64,000 nucleotides of DNA. Origin: CAZRIE01 sp964600075. GTDB lineage: Bacteria > Bacteroidota > Bacteroidia > Flavobacteriales > Flavobacteriaceae. The stretch is from NCBI GenBank assembly GCA_964600075.1, contig CAZRIE010000003.1, positions 1 through 64,000 on the forward strand, written 5' to 3'. How positions within the stretch are numbered: the stretch's first letter is position 1; every line of letters begins with the position of its first letter. Of this stretch, positions 27,107 through 37,004 are shown in pieces. A model generated the notes under the pieces. It made no database searches, was not told where the DNA came from, and saw only the letters and a list, made by a program, of their open reading frames with translations. The position numbers were made by a program, and so were the translations under genes.

Positions 27107-28276
27107 ATGAGAAACATAATCTATTTTCTTACCGTATTGATTCTGCTAGTTTCCTGCGGGAGCGAAAAAGAACAATCCGTAAGTAATTTAATAGCCTCGG
27201 GAAATCTTGAAGACCTTCGGACCAAAAAAACAGAAATTTCGGACCAACAGAAACAACTTGAGGCCAATATAAGATTATTGGACTCGGCAATTGCCACGAA
27301 ATCGGGAGAGGAGAGATTACCACTGGTAACAACAATCAAAGCCAAAGCACAAAAATTCGATCATTTACTTGAACTTCAAGGCAGTGTAAAAACAAAGCAA
27401 AATGTTCTTATTTATCCAGAAATGGCCGGCACATTGCAGCGTGTTTACGTAAAAGAGGGGCAACGTGTTAGCAAAGGCCAGCTTCTTGCCACTATCGATG
27501 ACGGTGGTATGGGCAGTCAATTAGCGCAATTGGAAACGCAGGCCGCATTGGCAAAAACCACTTTTGAACGTCAAAAGCGTTTATGGGATCAGAAAATAGG
27601 GTCCGAGATACAATACCTTCAGGCAAAGGCGCAATATGAGGCTAATGAAAATTTTGTGAAACAGGCCGAAAGCCAATTAGGGAAATCGAAGATAAGGGCT
27701 CCTTTTTCTGGAATTATTGACAATGTCATAAAGGATCAGGGCACTGTGGTTTCTCCAGGTCCAGGTTCTGAAGTATTTAGAATCGTGAACTTATCGAATA
27801 TGTATATCGAAGTCGATGTTCCTGAAAATTATTTGGGAGGAATAACAAGTGGTAAAGATGCCATGGTATACTTTCCGGTATTAGGTGATACGGTTCACAC
27901 AAAGATTCGTCAGACCGGCAATTTTATCAACCCCAATAATCGCGCTTTTACCGTGGAGATTCCCGTACCCAACAAAAAAGGAAATATCAAGCCGAACTTA
28001 ACCGCGAAGGTCAACATCAATGACTACAGTAGTGATGAAGCTATCGTTATTCCACAGAGCATTATTTCTGAAAACGCCAAAGGTGACCAATACGTTTATA
28101 TTGCTAAACAATCTGGCACTGAAAATCGTGCTTCTGTGCATAGACAGGTTATTATCACCGGCAAAACACAAGGTAGCGTTGTCGAAGTCCTCACAGGTAT
28201 CTCTAATGGAGATGAATTGATAAAGGAAGGTGCAAGAAGTGTCAAAGATGGTCAAAATGTACAAATATTAAATTAG
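27107..28276 (+). CDS. RND efflux periplasmic adaptor subunit (HlyD/AcrA-like lipoprotein)
   Basis: 389 residues from ATG 27107 (MRNIIYFLTVLILLVSCG). The frame extends to an ATG at 27065, overlapping tolC, but only the inner start gives a clean lipoprotein signal with lipobox LVSC. A coiled coil follows (about 35-70, LEDLRTKKTEISDQQKQLEANIRLL). Next come the two lipoyl-like halves (VYVKEGQRVSKGQLLATIDDGG and GKSKIRAPFSGIIDNVIKDQGTVV), then beta-barrel and membrane-proximal domains. It links the inner-membrane pump at 28345 to the TolC channel. The unusually long N-terminal coil before the first lipoyl half is notable. Confidence 0.9.
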   Translation: MRNIIYFLTVLILLVSCGSEKEQSVSNLIASGNLEDLRTKKTEISDQQKQLEANIRLLDSAIATKSGEERLPLVTTIKAKAQKFDHLLELQGSVKTKQNVLIYPEMAGTLQRVYVKEGQRVSKGQLLATIDDGGMGSQLAQLETQAALAKTTFERQKRLWDQKIGSEIQYLQAKAQYEANENFVKQAESQLGKSKIRAPFSGIIDNVIKDQGTVVSPGPGSEVFRIVNLSNMYIEVDVPENYLGGITSGKDAMVYFPVLGDTVHTKIRQTGNFINPNNRAFTVEIPVPNKKGNIKPNLTAKVNINDYSSDEAIVIPQSIISENAKGDQYVYIAKQSGTENRASVHRQVIITGKTQGSVVEVLTGISNGDELIKEGARSVKDGQNVQILN

Positions 28277-28344
28277 TAAATAGACGGTAGACGAAAGTAT
28301 TGGACAGATACTAAATGCTTGGCAAAGATTAACGATTATATACA

Positions 28345-31300
28345 ATGAGCAGACAAAAGAAGAACGCAGATAAGGAATTCCGGCTATCGTCATGGGCGAT
28401 TGACAATCCCTCGGTAATCTATGTGATGATAGCCATTTTTTTATGGATTGGGTTTCAAGGCTATCAAGCCATGCCACGCGAAGATTTCCCCGAAATCGTC
28501 GAGACGAAGGTATATATCAGTACCCCTTACCCCGGAAACACGGCAGAAGATGTAGAGCGTTTAATTACCGATCCGCTTGAAGAACGTTTGAAAAATGTCA
28601 GTAATGTGGTGGAGGTAACTTCTACTTCTCAAGAAGATTATTCCATTATTACTGTGGAATTCGATGAGGAACTCACAGTCGAATCGGCAAAGTTAAAAGT
28701 CAAGGATGAGGTCGATGGCGAAAAGGCTGGTGAAGATTGGCCCACGTTCAATAACGCCAAGGTAGAGCCCAACATTTTTGACCTCAATCTTTCGGAATCC
28801 TTTCCGATCATGAACGTAAACTTTACCGGTGACTATCCTGTAGGTAAATTAAAGGAATTTGCCGAGTACATGCAAGATGAAGTTGAAGACCTTCCGCAGA
28901 TCAAAGAAGTGAGCATTCGTGGGGCGCAGGAAAAAGAAGTAAAAGTTGCTGTCGACGTTTATAAAATGATGGCCGCAAAAGTCAGTTTTCAAGATGTGCT
29001 GAGTGCTATTGGCAATGGTAATATGACCATGTCCGCCGGCAACATCGAGTCGGGTGGCCAGCGTCGTACCATTCGTATTATTGGAGAAATAGAAGACCCC
29101 AAGCAATTGAACGAGTTTGTTGTAAAATCTGAAAGCGGTGCGGTGTATCTTAAGGATATTGCTAAAGTCACTTTCGATGAGGAAGAAAAGACAACATATG
29201 CCCGGGAATTTGGTGAAAGCGTTGTCATGTTGGATATCAAAAAACGATCTGGCAAGAACATGATCGAGGCCACGACCAAAGTCAGGGAATTGGTAAAGGA
29301 GGCCCAAGAAAATTATTATCCGGCAGATTTGAACATTACCATTGCCAATGACTCCTCTGGGCGAACCTTGAATCAAGTCGATGATCTAGTCAATAATATC
29401 ATCTTCGGAATTATTCTCGTAGTTACCGTCTTAATGTTCTTCCTTGGGTTTCGAAACGCGCTGTTCGTAGGTTTCGCAATTCCGATGTCCATGTTCATGT
29501 CGTTCATGATTCTGAATCTTCTAGGTTATACGCTGAATACGATGATTCTATTCGGAATGATTATGGGTCTCGGAATGATGGTCGACAACGGAATCGTTGT
29601 GGTCGAAAATGTCTATCGATTGATGAGCGAAGGCATGTCGCGAACCGAAGCCGCTAAAAAAGGAATCGGCGAGATTGCATATCCGATTATCATTTCAACG
29701 GTAACTACGGTGGCCGCTTTTGTACCACTCGGACTTTGGCCAGGAATTTTTGGGCAGTTTATGATCTATTTCCCGATTACGCTTTCGGTTGTTTTGGGAT
29801 CGTCTCTTTTCGTGGCAATTTTCATGAACTCCATGCTGGTTTCCCAGTTCATGGAAATCGGGGAAAAAGAACTGAAATTGAAACAGCTGATCCGTCTCAG
29901 TATAATTCTTGGCGGTATCGGTACATTCATACTAATTTTTGGTGGGGCCATGCGCGGGCTAGGTAGCGTTATGATTTTAACGGCGCTACTATTCTGGGTC
30001 TATAAATATGTTTTAAAGAAATGGTCGACAAGTTTTCAGAACAACGCCATGGTGCGTTTTGAAAATTGGTACGAGCGGCGCATCAAACATGCACTAAGGG
30101 GCGGTAATGTGTATTGGTATTTTGGGAGTACCTTTTTCTTATTGATAGCGGTCTTTATGCTGTTCGGAATGTCAGTAGGAAGTGGTCGAACCAAAATCGA
30201 GTTCTTCCCTGACAACAAGCCCAATGAAATCTATGCCTATATCGAATATCCGCAGGGCACATCTATTCAAAAAACAAATGAGCTGACCAAGGAAATTGAA
30301 AAAAGGGTCTATGCGGTAGCTAACCGCGATAAGTATACCAATGGCGAACATAACTATTTGGTGGAGTCCGCAGTATCACAAGTGGGTGAAGGAGCTGGAA
30401 ATCCACAGACCGATGGTGGTTCGAGTGCAGAAATGCCGCACAGAGGTAAGGTAACAGTATCAATGCGCGAATATAAATATCGTAACGGCTTGGATACGGA
30501 AGAACTTCGCGCCGAAATCCAAAAAGAATTGACCGGAATCTATCCTGGAGTAGCTATTTCCGTTGAAAAAGAGGCTAATGGCCCCCCGGCAGGATACCCT
30601 ATCAACATCGAATTAGAAGGCAAAGATTATACTGAACTGATCAACACCGCCGAGGACATTCGAAACTTTATCAACACGAAGAATATTGCAGGTATCGAAG
30701 AGCTGAAAATCGATGTGAACAAAGGGAAACCCTCTATGCAGGTTGTAGTCGATAGAGAGAAAGCAGGAGAGCTTGGGGTTTCCGTAAGTCAGGTCGGCCA
30801 GCAATTAAGGCGTTCTGTTTTTGGTGAAAAGGCCGGTGTTTACAAAGTTGATGGAGAAGATTATGATATCAACATTCGTTTCAATGAAGATATTCGATAT
30901 AATAAAAGTGCCCTTTTCAACCAGAATATCATATTTAGAGACCAGGCATCAGGGAAAATTAGAGAGATTCCTGTTTCGGCCGTAGCTACCCAGAAGAACT
31001 CTTCAGGCTTTAGCGCAATCAAACACCGCGATAATAAAAGGGTAGTTACGGTGTATTCTCAGTTAAAGCCAGGATTTAGTGATGCAGGCGCAATCGTTAC
31101 CGAAATTCAAAAGGAAATGGAGGACTATAAAGGTCTTCCGGAAGATGTGAAAGTCGATTTTACTGGCCAAATCGAAGAGCAGAACAAGCAAATGGCATTT
31201 TTAGTCGGAGCTTTTTTCTCTGGCCTTGGATTGATTTTCTTGATATTGATTTTTCAGTTCGGAGGTATTTCTAAACCCTTTATTATCATGATCGCCATCT

Positions 31301-31851
31301 TCTTGAGTTTTATCGGAGTTTTTGGCGGACTAATGCTAACAGGATGGTCTTTCGTTATTATGATGACCATGATGGGGATTATCTCCCTTGCGGGAATCGT
31401 GGTAAACAACGGTGTTGTGCTGCTCGACTATACCCAGATATTGATCGACCGTAAAAAAGTGGCTTTGGATATGGAAGATAAAGACCTTCTGACCATGCCA
31501 CAGGTTACCGAAATCATAACAAAAGGGGGTAAAGCGAGGCTAAGACCTGTAATTCTAACTGCGATTACGACGGTTTTAGGTCTTATTCCGTTGGCGATAG
31601 GTCTGAATATTGATTTCTTTTCGCTGTTTTCCGAATTCGATCCAAAAATTTATATCGGAGGCGACAACGTTATTTTCTGGGGGCCATTGGCCTGGACAGT
31701 TATCTTCGGCTTGATCGTGGCTACCTTCTTGACCTTGATTATTGTTCCGGTGCTATTTAATATCATATACCGCATCAAGTTACGATTGCGGGGAAACAAA
31801 GATAAAAAAACAGAAAATCAGAAAGGGAATACATTGGATACGGCCGCTTAA
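28345..31851 (+). CDS. RND efflux transporter permease
   Basis: 1168 residues, inner membrane, proton-driven. Helix 1 is around 27-44 (VIYVMIAIFLWIGFQGY), then PREDFPEIVETKVYISTPYPGNTAEDVE (porter domain), helices 2-6 with MIMGLGMMVDNGIVVVENVYRLM, a second porter half, and helices 8-12 with MMGIISLAGIVVNNGVVLLDY and RLRPVILTAITTVLGLIP. It belongs to the hydrophobe/amphiphile efflux branch, but the exact drug range cannot be told. It is about 100 residues longer than AcrB-like pumps, partly from an extra hydrophobic stretch near residues 505-555 and a Lys-rich tail. Last gene of the tetR-tolC-adaptor operon. Confidence 0.93.
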   Translation: MSRQKKNADKEFRLSSWAIDNPSVIYVMIAIFLWIGFQGYQAMPREDFPEIVETKVYISTPYPGNTAEDVERLITDPLEERLKNVSNVVEVTSTSQEDYSIITVEFDEELTVESAKLKVKDEVDGEKAGEDWPTFNNAKVEPNIFDLNLSESFPIMNVNFTGDYPVGKLKEFAEYMQDEVEDLPQIKEVSIRGAQEKEVKVAVDVYKMMAAKVSFQDVLSAIGNGNMTMSAGNIESGGQRRTIRIIGEIEDPKQLNEFVVKSESGAVYLKDIAKVTFDEEEKTTYAREFGESVVMLDIKKRSGKNMIEATTKVRELVKEAQENYYPADLNITIANDSSGRTLNQVDDLVNNIIFGIILVVTVLMFFLGFRNALFVGFAIPMSMFMSFMILNLLGYTLNTMILFGMIMGLGMMVDNGIVVVENVYRLMSEGMSRTEAAKKGIGEIAYPIIISTVTTVAAFVPLGLWPGIFGQFMIYFPITLSVVLGSSLFVAIFMNSMLVSQFMEIGEKELKLKQLIRLSIILGGIGTFILIFGGAMRGLGSVMILTALLFWVYKYVLKKWSTSFQNNAMVRFENWYERRIKHALRGGNVYWYFGSTFFLLIAVFMLFGMSVGSGRTKIEFFPDNKPNEIYAYIEYPQGTSIQKTNELTKEIEKRVYAVANRDKYTNGEHNYLVESAVSQVGEGAGNPQTDGGSSAEMPHRGKVTVSMREYKYRNGLDTEELRAEIQKELTGIYPGVAISVEKEANGPPAGYPINIELEGKDYTELINTAEDIRNFINTKNIAGIEELKIDVNKGKPSMQVVVDREKAGELGVSVSQVGQQLRRSVFGEKAGVYKVDGEDYDINIRFNEDIRYNKSALFNQNIIFRDQASGKIREIPVSAVATQKNSSGFSAIKHRDNKRVVTVYSQLKPGFSDAGAIVTEIQKEMEDYKGLPEDVKVDFTGQIEEQNKQMAFLVGAFFSGLGLIFLILIFQFGGISKPFIIMIAIFLSFIGVFGGLMLTGWSFVIMMTMMGIISLAGIVVNNGVVLLDYTQILIDRKKVALDMEDKDLLTMPQVTEIITKGGKARLRPVILTAITTVLGLIPLAIGLNIDFFSLFSEFDPKIYIGGDNVIFWGPLAWTVIFGLIVATFLTLIIVPVLFNIIYRIKLRLRGNKDKKTENQKGNTLDTAA

Positions 31852-31879
31852 CTAATATTGGCAAACCCGTATTAAATTT

Positions 31880-31910
31880 AAAAACCCTGATGTTGTGCAT
31901 CAGGGTTTTT
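31880..31910 (+). terminator. Intrinsic terminator after the RND operon
   Basis: The arms AAAAACCCTGATG and CATCAGGGTTTTT are perfect 13-bp complements around a 5-base loop, with the T-run built into the right arm. It ends the efflux operon before aspS. Confidence 0.85.
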
Positions 31911-32012
31911 AAGTTTGTAATCAATCTACTTCTGCTATTCGTTTCCTTTGGCAGAAAAAAAACCAAAGAAAATGATACTTCTAAATTTTTAGATGATAAC
32001 ATCATATCTTCT

Positions 32013-32020
32013 TACATTTG
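32013..32020 (+). promoter_or_regulatory. -7 box upstream of aspS
   Basis: TACATTTG matches TAnnTTTG and lies 19 bp before ATG 32040, after the terminator of the previous operon. No good TTG -33 is visible. It argues against the longer upstream frame. Confidence 0.5.
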
Positions 32021-32039
32021 CCCTTTAAATCAAACACCA

Positions 32040-33797
32040 ATGTACAGAAGCCATACCTGCGGAGAATTGCGTGAATCGCATATTGATACTAAAGTCACCC
32101 TATCGGGATGGGTGCAAAAGACAAGGGATAAAGGTTTTGTCGTCTGGGTAGACCTGCGCGACCGCTATGGTATTACGCAATTGGTCTTCGATGAGGATAG
32201 AACTTCATCAAAACTATTGGAACTGGCGAGGAGTTTAGGTCGTGAATTTGTAGTTCAGGTAGAGGGCAAAGTCATCGAAAGGGCGTCCAAGAATGCGAAC
32301 ATTCCGACCGGAAATATAGAAGTTTTGGTCGAAGAGCTTACGGTACTAAACGAATCGAAAACACCCCCGTTCACCATAGAGAACGAAACCGACGGCGGTG
32401 AGGATCTACGTATGAAATATCGTTATTTGGATATCCGCCGAAACCCTGTAAAAAACAATCTTATTTTCCGTAGCAAAGTGACTATGGAGGTACGCAAATA
32501 CCTTTCAGGGAAAGGATTTATTGAAGTGGAAACGCCTTATCTGATAAAATCGACACCTGAGGGTGCGCGCGATTTTGTGGTGCCCAGCCGAATGAACGAA
32601 GGGCAGTTTTATGCGCTTCCGCAATCACCACAGACCTTTAAACAATTATTGATGGTCGGTGGTATGGACAAATATTTTCAAATCGTAAAGTGTTTTCGAG
32701 ATGAGGACCTGAGAGCTGACCGGCAGCCTGAATTTACGCAAATCGATTGCGAAATGGCCTTTGTCGAGCAGGAGGATATTCTTGATGCTTTTGAAGGCTT
32801 GACAAAACACCTATTGAAAGAAATCAACGGAGTAGAAATATCAGCTTTTCCAAGAATCACTTACGACAATGCGATGCGCATCTATGGCAACGATAAACCC
32901 GACATTCGTTTCGGGATGGAATTTGGGGAACTGAATGCGGTGGCGCAAACCAAAGATTTCAACGTTTTCAATTCAGCGGAATTGGTTGTTGGTATCGCGG
33001 TACCAGGAGCTGCCAACTATTCCCGTAAAGAAATCGATACTTTGGTAGATTGGGTCAAAAGACCACAAGTTGGGGCAAAGGGCATAGTCTACGTAAAATG
33101 CAACGAAGATGGAAGTTATAAATCATCGGTCGATAAATTCTATGATCAAGACGACCTAGCCAAGTGGGCGCAAATAACCGGAGCCAATTCAGGAGATATG
33201 ATATGTGTGCTTTCTGGGGAAACGAATAAGACAAGAACACAATTGAGTGCCCTTCGAATGGAACTGGCCCAACGCTTGGGCCTCCGAAAACCCGATGAAT
33301 TCGCACCATTATGGGTAATAGATTTCCCCTTGTTGGAGCTTGACGAAGAAACCGGAAATTACCACGCGATGCACCATCCCTTTACCTCCCCGAAACCAGG
33401 TCAATTAGAATTGTTGGAAACGGATCCAGATGCGGTTCGGGCCAATGCCTATGACTTGGTCTTGAACGGAAACGAAATAGGGGGAGGATCCATTCGTATT
33501 CATGATAAGGAAGTTCAGGGTACAATGTTGAGGCATCTAGGTTTTACGGAGGAGGAAGCCAAGGCCCAATTTGGTTTTCTTATGGATGCCTTTCAATATG
33601 GTGCTCCTCCACATGGCGGTATTGCATTTGGTCTCGATAGATTGGTCGCTATTCTCGGTGGACAGGAAACCATTCGCGATTTTATCGCCTTCCCAAAAAA
33701 CAATAGCGGCCGCGATGTGATGATTGACGCACCTGCTCCTATTGATGTTGGGCAGTTGGAGGAATTGGGGCTGAAGTTGGACATCAAAAAAACTTAA
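32040..33797 (+). CDS. aspS: Aspartyl-tRNA synthetase
   Basis: 585 residues from ATG 32040 (MYRSHTCGELRESHIDTKVTLSGWVQKTRDKGFVVWVDLRD). N-terminal OB-fold anticodon-binding domain, class II motif 1 (SKVTMEVRKYLSGKGFIEVETPYL), motif 2 (FRDEDLRADRQPEFTQIDCEM), a bacterial GAD insertion domain (about 290-420), and motif 3 (GGIAFGLDRLVAILGG). It charges tRNA-Asp. The open frame runs 50 codons further upstream to 31890, but it would start inside the terminator hairpin and before the -7 box at 32013, so it is not coding. Confidence 0.96.
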   Translation: MYRSHTCGELRESHIDTKVTLSGWVQKTRDKGFVVWVDLRDRYGITQLVFDEDRTSSKLLELARSLGREFVVQVEGKVIERASKNANIPTGNIEVLVEELTVLNESKTPPFTIENETDGGEDLRMKYRYLDIRRNPVKNNLIFRSKVTMEVRKYLSGKGFIEVETPYLIKSTPEGARDFVVPSRMNEGQFYALPQSPQTFKQLLMVGGMDKYFQIVKCFRDEDLRADRQPEFTQIDCEMAFVEQEDILDAFEGLTKHLLKEINGVEISAFPRITYDNAMRIYGNDKPDIRFGMEFGELNAVAQTKDFNVFNSAELVVGIAVPGAANYSRKEIDTLVDWVKRPQVGAKGIVYVKCNEDGSYKSSVDKFYDQDDLAKWAQITGANSGDMICVLSGETNKTRTQLSALRMELAQRLGLRKPDEFAPLWVIDFPLLELDEETGNYHAMHHPFTSPKPGQLELLETDPDAVRANAYDLVLNGNEIGGGSIRIHDKEVQGTMLRHLGFTEEEAKAQFGFLMDAFQYGAPPHGGIAFGLDRLVAILGGQETIRDFIAFPKNNSGRDVMIDAPAPIDVGQLEELGLKLDIKKT

Positions 33798-33920
33798 GAG
33801 CGCTCCATCTTCTGCTTATTGAGCGAAACAAGGACTTAGCTGCTAATTTGTCATTCTGCCCTGCACACCAAAGCATTCCACAATGGCCCTCCTATCAAAT
33901 GACGACGAAAAAGTGAATCA

Positions 33921-33928
33921 TACATTTG
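33921..33928 (+). promoter_or_regulatory. -7 box of the ClC gene
   Basis: TACATTTG fits TAnnTTTG. Its final TTG (33926-33928) is in frame with the ClC gene and could be mistaken for a start codon; transcription would start after it. Confidence 0.5.
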
Positions 33929-33985
33929 AATACGGATCCTTCGACAGAATTAGATACCTTTGGATGGCAAAGCTTTTCAAGTAAT

Positions 33986-35770
33986 ATGCCCACCCGACTA
34001 CAAAAATTATCTACCAAATTTTTAAAATGGCGATATAAAAATATCTCCCACAAGACCTTTATCCATATTATGAGCGTATTGGTCGGTCTGTTAGCGGGCT
34101 TGGCATCGGTTACCCTTAAGAATATCGTTTATTTTATCGAATCTTCCCTGGAAAAGGGTATCCTCATTTCCAACAACGGACTCTATTTCATCTTACCCAT
34201 CATCGGCCTTGCATTGGTCTATCTGTATGTGAAATTCGTTCATAAAGAAAAACTAAGACATGCGGTGTCGTCTATCTTATTTTCCCTTTCAAAGAGAAAA
34301 GGTATTATCAAACCGAAGCATATTTATACCCAACTTATCGCCGCACCGTTGACTATCGGTTTCGGTGGATCTACGGGGCTTTTGGGTCCGGCCGTTGCCT
34401 CTGGAGCTGCCATCAGTTCGAATTTGGGTCGGTTTTTCCACATTAATTCCAAAACACGGTCTTTGCTAATCGCATGTGCTTCCGCTGGGGCGATTGCCTC
34501 AATATTTCAATCGCCGATCGCCGCCATTATTTTTGCCGTAGAAGTCTTTAGTCTAGATTTTACCATGCTTTCAATGTTACCCCTTTTATTGGCATCAATT
34601 TCCGGGGTTTTGACTTCGTATTTTTTCTTGGGAAACGAAGTACTTTTCAGCTTTACCATCACCCGAAATTTTGAGGTCAAGGACACACTTTTCTATATTG
34701 TATTAGGGGTGGGCACAGCTTTTGCCTCCATTTACTTCACTCGAATGTATTTTGGTATCTTAAAATTGTTCGAGCCATTAAAGAGTCCGAAAAACAAACT
34801 TTTGGTCGGAGGGTTGGCCATTGGCATCATGCTTTATTTTATTCCCCCACTCTATGGTGAAGGCTTCGGTTTTATCAACAACCTATTGGATGGCAACCAT
34901 ATCGAAGCGTTGGGCAAAACTCCCTTCGACAAGTACATCGGAAATATATGGGTCGTTATAGCGCTACTTTTCGGGATTACGATTTTTAAGGCCGTAGCCA
35001 TGACTACGACCTTAGCGGCAGGTGGTGCGGGCGGTATCTTTATCCCGACCATGGTGATGGGCAGTGCACTTGGCAACGTAATGGCCAAGGTCATCAACAA
35101 CTCAGGATTAGGATTTGCCGTCTCTGAAAGTAATTTTACATTAATCGGTATGGCAGGTCTTATTGCAGGTGTACTGCACGCCCCATTGACGGCCATTTTT
35201 CTGATAGCGGAAATTACGGGTGGCTACGAACTTTTTGTTCCCTTGATGATTACAGCATCCATTTCTTATCTAATTACGAAGAACGCTATCGACTACACTA
35301 TCTATACCCGTGAACTTTCAGAAAGTGGCGCACTGCTAACACACAATAAAGACCAATCAGTACTGACACTGATGAAGTTGGACGATGTTATCGAGACCAA
35401 CTTTAAAATGGTACATCCGGATATGACTTTGGGCGATATGTTGCACGAATCGGTCGCCAAATCTACACGGAACCTTTTTCCGGTCGTAGATAAAAATGAA
35501 GCTTTGGTAGGCATCGTTTTGTTAGACGACATTCGGGAATTTATGTTCGATACTTCCCTTTACAAAAACACCAAGGTCGAAACCTATATGCACAATGCCC
35601 CGGAACATATTTTCTATGAAAAGGACAGTATGCAGAAAGTAATGGAAAAGTTTCAGAATAGCGGCGCATGGAACTTACCTGTTATCAAAAATGGAAAATA
35701 TGCAGGTTTCGTTTCCAAATCAAAACTGCTGACGGCCTATCGGCGGGAACTGATTAATTTTACTAGATGA
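33986..35770 (+). CDS. ClC-family chloride channel/antiporter with C-terminal CBS pair
   Basis: 594 residues from ATG 33986 (MPTRLQKLSTKFLKWRYK). A ClC core of about ten or more membrane helices has the selectivity segments GFGGSTGLLGPAVASGAAISS (about 132-152) and AGGAGGIFIPTMVMGSALG, and an ISYLITKN end. Two CBS domains follow (about 460-520 and 525-585: HPDMTLGDMLHESVAKSTRNLFPVVD and YEKDSMQKVMEKFQNSGAWNLPVI). The first selectivity segment reads GSTGLLGP, where classical antiporters have GREGP, so the external-gate/proton-coupling Glu position looks changed to Leu. The in-frame TTG at 33926 belongs to the promoter. Monocistronic. Confidence 0.9.
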   Translation: MPTRLQKLSTKFLKWRYKNISHKTFIHIMSVLVGLLAGLASVTLKNIVYFIESSLEKGILISNNGLYFILPIIGLALVYLYVKFVHKEKLRHAVSSILFSLSKRKGIIKPKHIYTQLIAAPLTIGFGGSTGLLGPAVASGAAISSNLGRFFHINSKTRSLLIACASAGAIASIFQSPIAAIIFAVEVFSLDFTMLSMLPLLLASISGVLTSYFFLGNEVLFSFTITRNFEVKDTLFYIVLGVGTAFASIYFTRMYFGILKLFEPLKSPKNKLLVGGLAIGIMLYFIPPLYGEGFGFINNLLDGNHIEALGKTPFDKYIGNIWVVIALLFGITIFKAVAMTTTLAAGGAGGIFIPTMVMGSALGNVMAKVINNSGLGFAVSESNFTLIGMAGLIAGVLHAPLTAIFLIAEITGGYELFVPLMITASISYLITKNAIDYTIYTRELSESGALLTHNKDQSVLTLMKLDDVIETNFKMVHPDMTLGDMLHESVAKSTRNLFPVVDKNEALVGIVLLDDIREFMFDTSLYKNTKVETYMHNAPEHIFYEKDSMQKVMEKFQNSGAWNLPVIKNGKYAGFVSKSKLLTAYRRELINFTR

Positions 35771-35866
35771 TTTCTTTGAGAGAAAATAACAAAGAAAATA
35801 GGTTTCCAGATTCCGGGTTTCTAAAAACATTTTACGTTCTATTCTCTTTTTTCTAATTTTAATCTA

Positions 35867-36118
35867 ATGAAATACATTATCCTTATTATCACATTGGGTT
35901 GCTTCGGCGCCATTACCTATGGTTTTTCCCTTCATCCAGAAAATACCATTCTCGCCAATAAATATATCGGTTTTGGCACGATAGTCCTTTTTTTCGTGGC
36001 TATGCCCCTTTTCCTCATAAAACATAGCAAAGGGAAAAAGATGAAAGACTACATGTTGACTGAAGAAAACGTCAAAAAGATGCGGGCAAAAAAAAACGAA
36101 AAGGCTGAAAACCAATAA
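35867..36118 (+). CDS. Small two-helix membrane protein, function unknown
   Basis: 83 residues: two hydrophobic helices (about 3-21 and about 34-52, with IGFGTIVLFFVAMPLFLI) separated by a short HPENTILANK loop, then a Lys-rich cytoplasmic tail with the predicted helix KDYMLTEENVKKMRAKKNEK. I recall similar proteins as conserved hypotheticals in flavobacteria but know no function. ATG at 35867, 96 bp after the ClC stop and 86 bp before the cold-shock gene; probably its own unit. Confidence 0.75.
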   Translation: MKYIILIITLGCFGAITYGFSLHPENTILANKYIGFGTIVLFFVAMPLFLIKHSKGKKMKDYMLTEENVKKMRAKKNEKAENQ

Positions 36119-36204
36119 GCTCCATTCGAAAAACTGTCTGTTTTCGAGGTAACCTACCCGAAAATTCTTTACATTAGTAACTCAATCAATTAATATTTAT
36201 CGGC

Positions 36205-36399
36205 ATGACTGGTATAGTAAAATTTTTTAATGGATCCAAAGGATATGGGTTCATTACCAACGATGACACGGGAAAGGACATTTTCGTGCACGCAACCGCC
36301 TTGAATGGTATTGACCTAAACGAGGGAGACAAAGTAGAATATGTAGAAGAAGAAGGTAAAAAAGGAACGGTAGCAGGCCAAGTGCAAAAGGTAGGCTAA
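36205..36399 (+). CDS. Cold shock domain protein (CspA family)
   Basis: 64 residues, a single cold-shock OB-fold. RNP1 is KGYGFIT (about 12-18) and RNP2 is DIFVHAT (about 25-31), both intact. Binds single-stranded RNA/DNA and melts RNA secondary structure in the cytoplasm. A rho-independent terminator follows at 36423-36449, so it is monocistronic. Its 86-bp upstream region has a weak TACATTAG -7-like element. It is a little shorter than E. coli CspA (70 residues). Confidence 0.95.
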   Translation: MTGIVKFFNGSKGYGFITNDDTGKDIFVHATALNGIDLNEGDKVEYVEEEGKKGTVAGQVQKVG

Positions 36400-36422
36400 A
36401 AACCCGTTCTTTTTGGAAATTC

Positions 36423-36449
36423 AAACCCCTGCTAACGTTGGGGTTTTTT
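36423..36449 (+). terminator. Intrinsic terminator of the cold-shock gene
   Basis: AAACCCC (36423-36429) pairs with GGGGTTT (36440-36446), and the loop itself contains a small AACGTT palindrome. A T-run follows directly. Confidence 0.7.
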
Positions 36450-36528
36450 AGTACCAATCGCAAATTTGCCCCCACAAAGAGAGGGAGTGTGAAGTAGGCT
36501 TTTTCAAAAACCTTTGCTAGGAATTGGT

Positions 36529-36978
36529 TTAATTCAAGTTCCGTTTTTGAATAAAAAACCGTTTCAACAGGTCGCTGGCCTCTTTTTCTAGAATTCCGCC
36601 GAATAGTTCTGTCTTAGGGTGCAATTTCGTTCCCATAATCCCACAACCTCTTTGTGGGTCTTTGGCCGCATAAACTATTTTTGAAATTTGGCTCCAGTAC
36701 AACGCTCCCGCACACATTTGACACGGCTCTAAAGTCACATAGAGCGTGCAATTCTTTAGATATTTACCCCCAAGAAAATTGGCCGCCGCAGTAATGGCCT
36801 GCATCTCGGCATGGGCAGTAACATCGTTCAATTGTTCGGTTAGATTGTGGGCGCGGGCAATGATTCGATCTTGTATTACGATGACTGCACCGATAGGTAC
36901 CTCCTTTTTTTCAAAGGCGGCTTCGGCCTCTTGTAGGGCCTTTTTCATAAAGTAGGTGTCGTCGAAAGGGAGAATCAT
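36529..36978 (-). CDS. tadA: tRNA-specific adenosine deaminase
   Basis: 149 residues from ATG 36978 (MILPFDDTYFMKKALQEAE). Zinc-dependent deaminase motifs are HAEMQA (zinc His and catalytic Glu) and PCQMC (two zinc Cys, in LEPCQMCAGALYW). TadA converts A34 to inosine in tRNA-Arg(ACG). The frame extends to an ATG at 37026, but a -7 box TATATTTG lies at 37005-37012 on the same strand, so the shorter start is preferred. Substrate assignment rests on length and the KDPQRGCGIMGTKLH region usual in TadA; a general nucleoside deaminase is the alternative. Confidence 0.88.
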   Translation of the reverse strand: MILPFDDTYFMKKALQEAEAAFEKKEVPIGAVIVIQDRIIARAHNLTEQLNDVTAHAEMQAITAAANFLGGKYLKNCTLYVTLEPCQMCAGALYWSQISKIVYAAKDPQRGCGIMGTKLHPKTELFGGILEKEASDLLKRFFIQKRNLN

Positions 36979-37004
36979 AGCTTGGTTTTGATGTACAATA
37001 GTAG

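Noticed and set aside
31890..32039. 50-codon N-terminal extension of aspS
   Set aside because: It begins inside the terminator hairpin of the RND operon and precedes the -7 box; the family N-terminus starts at ATG 32040.
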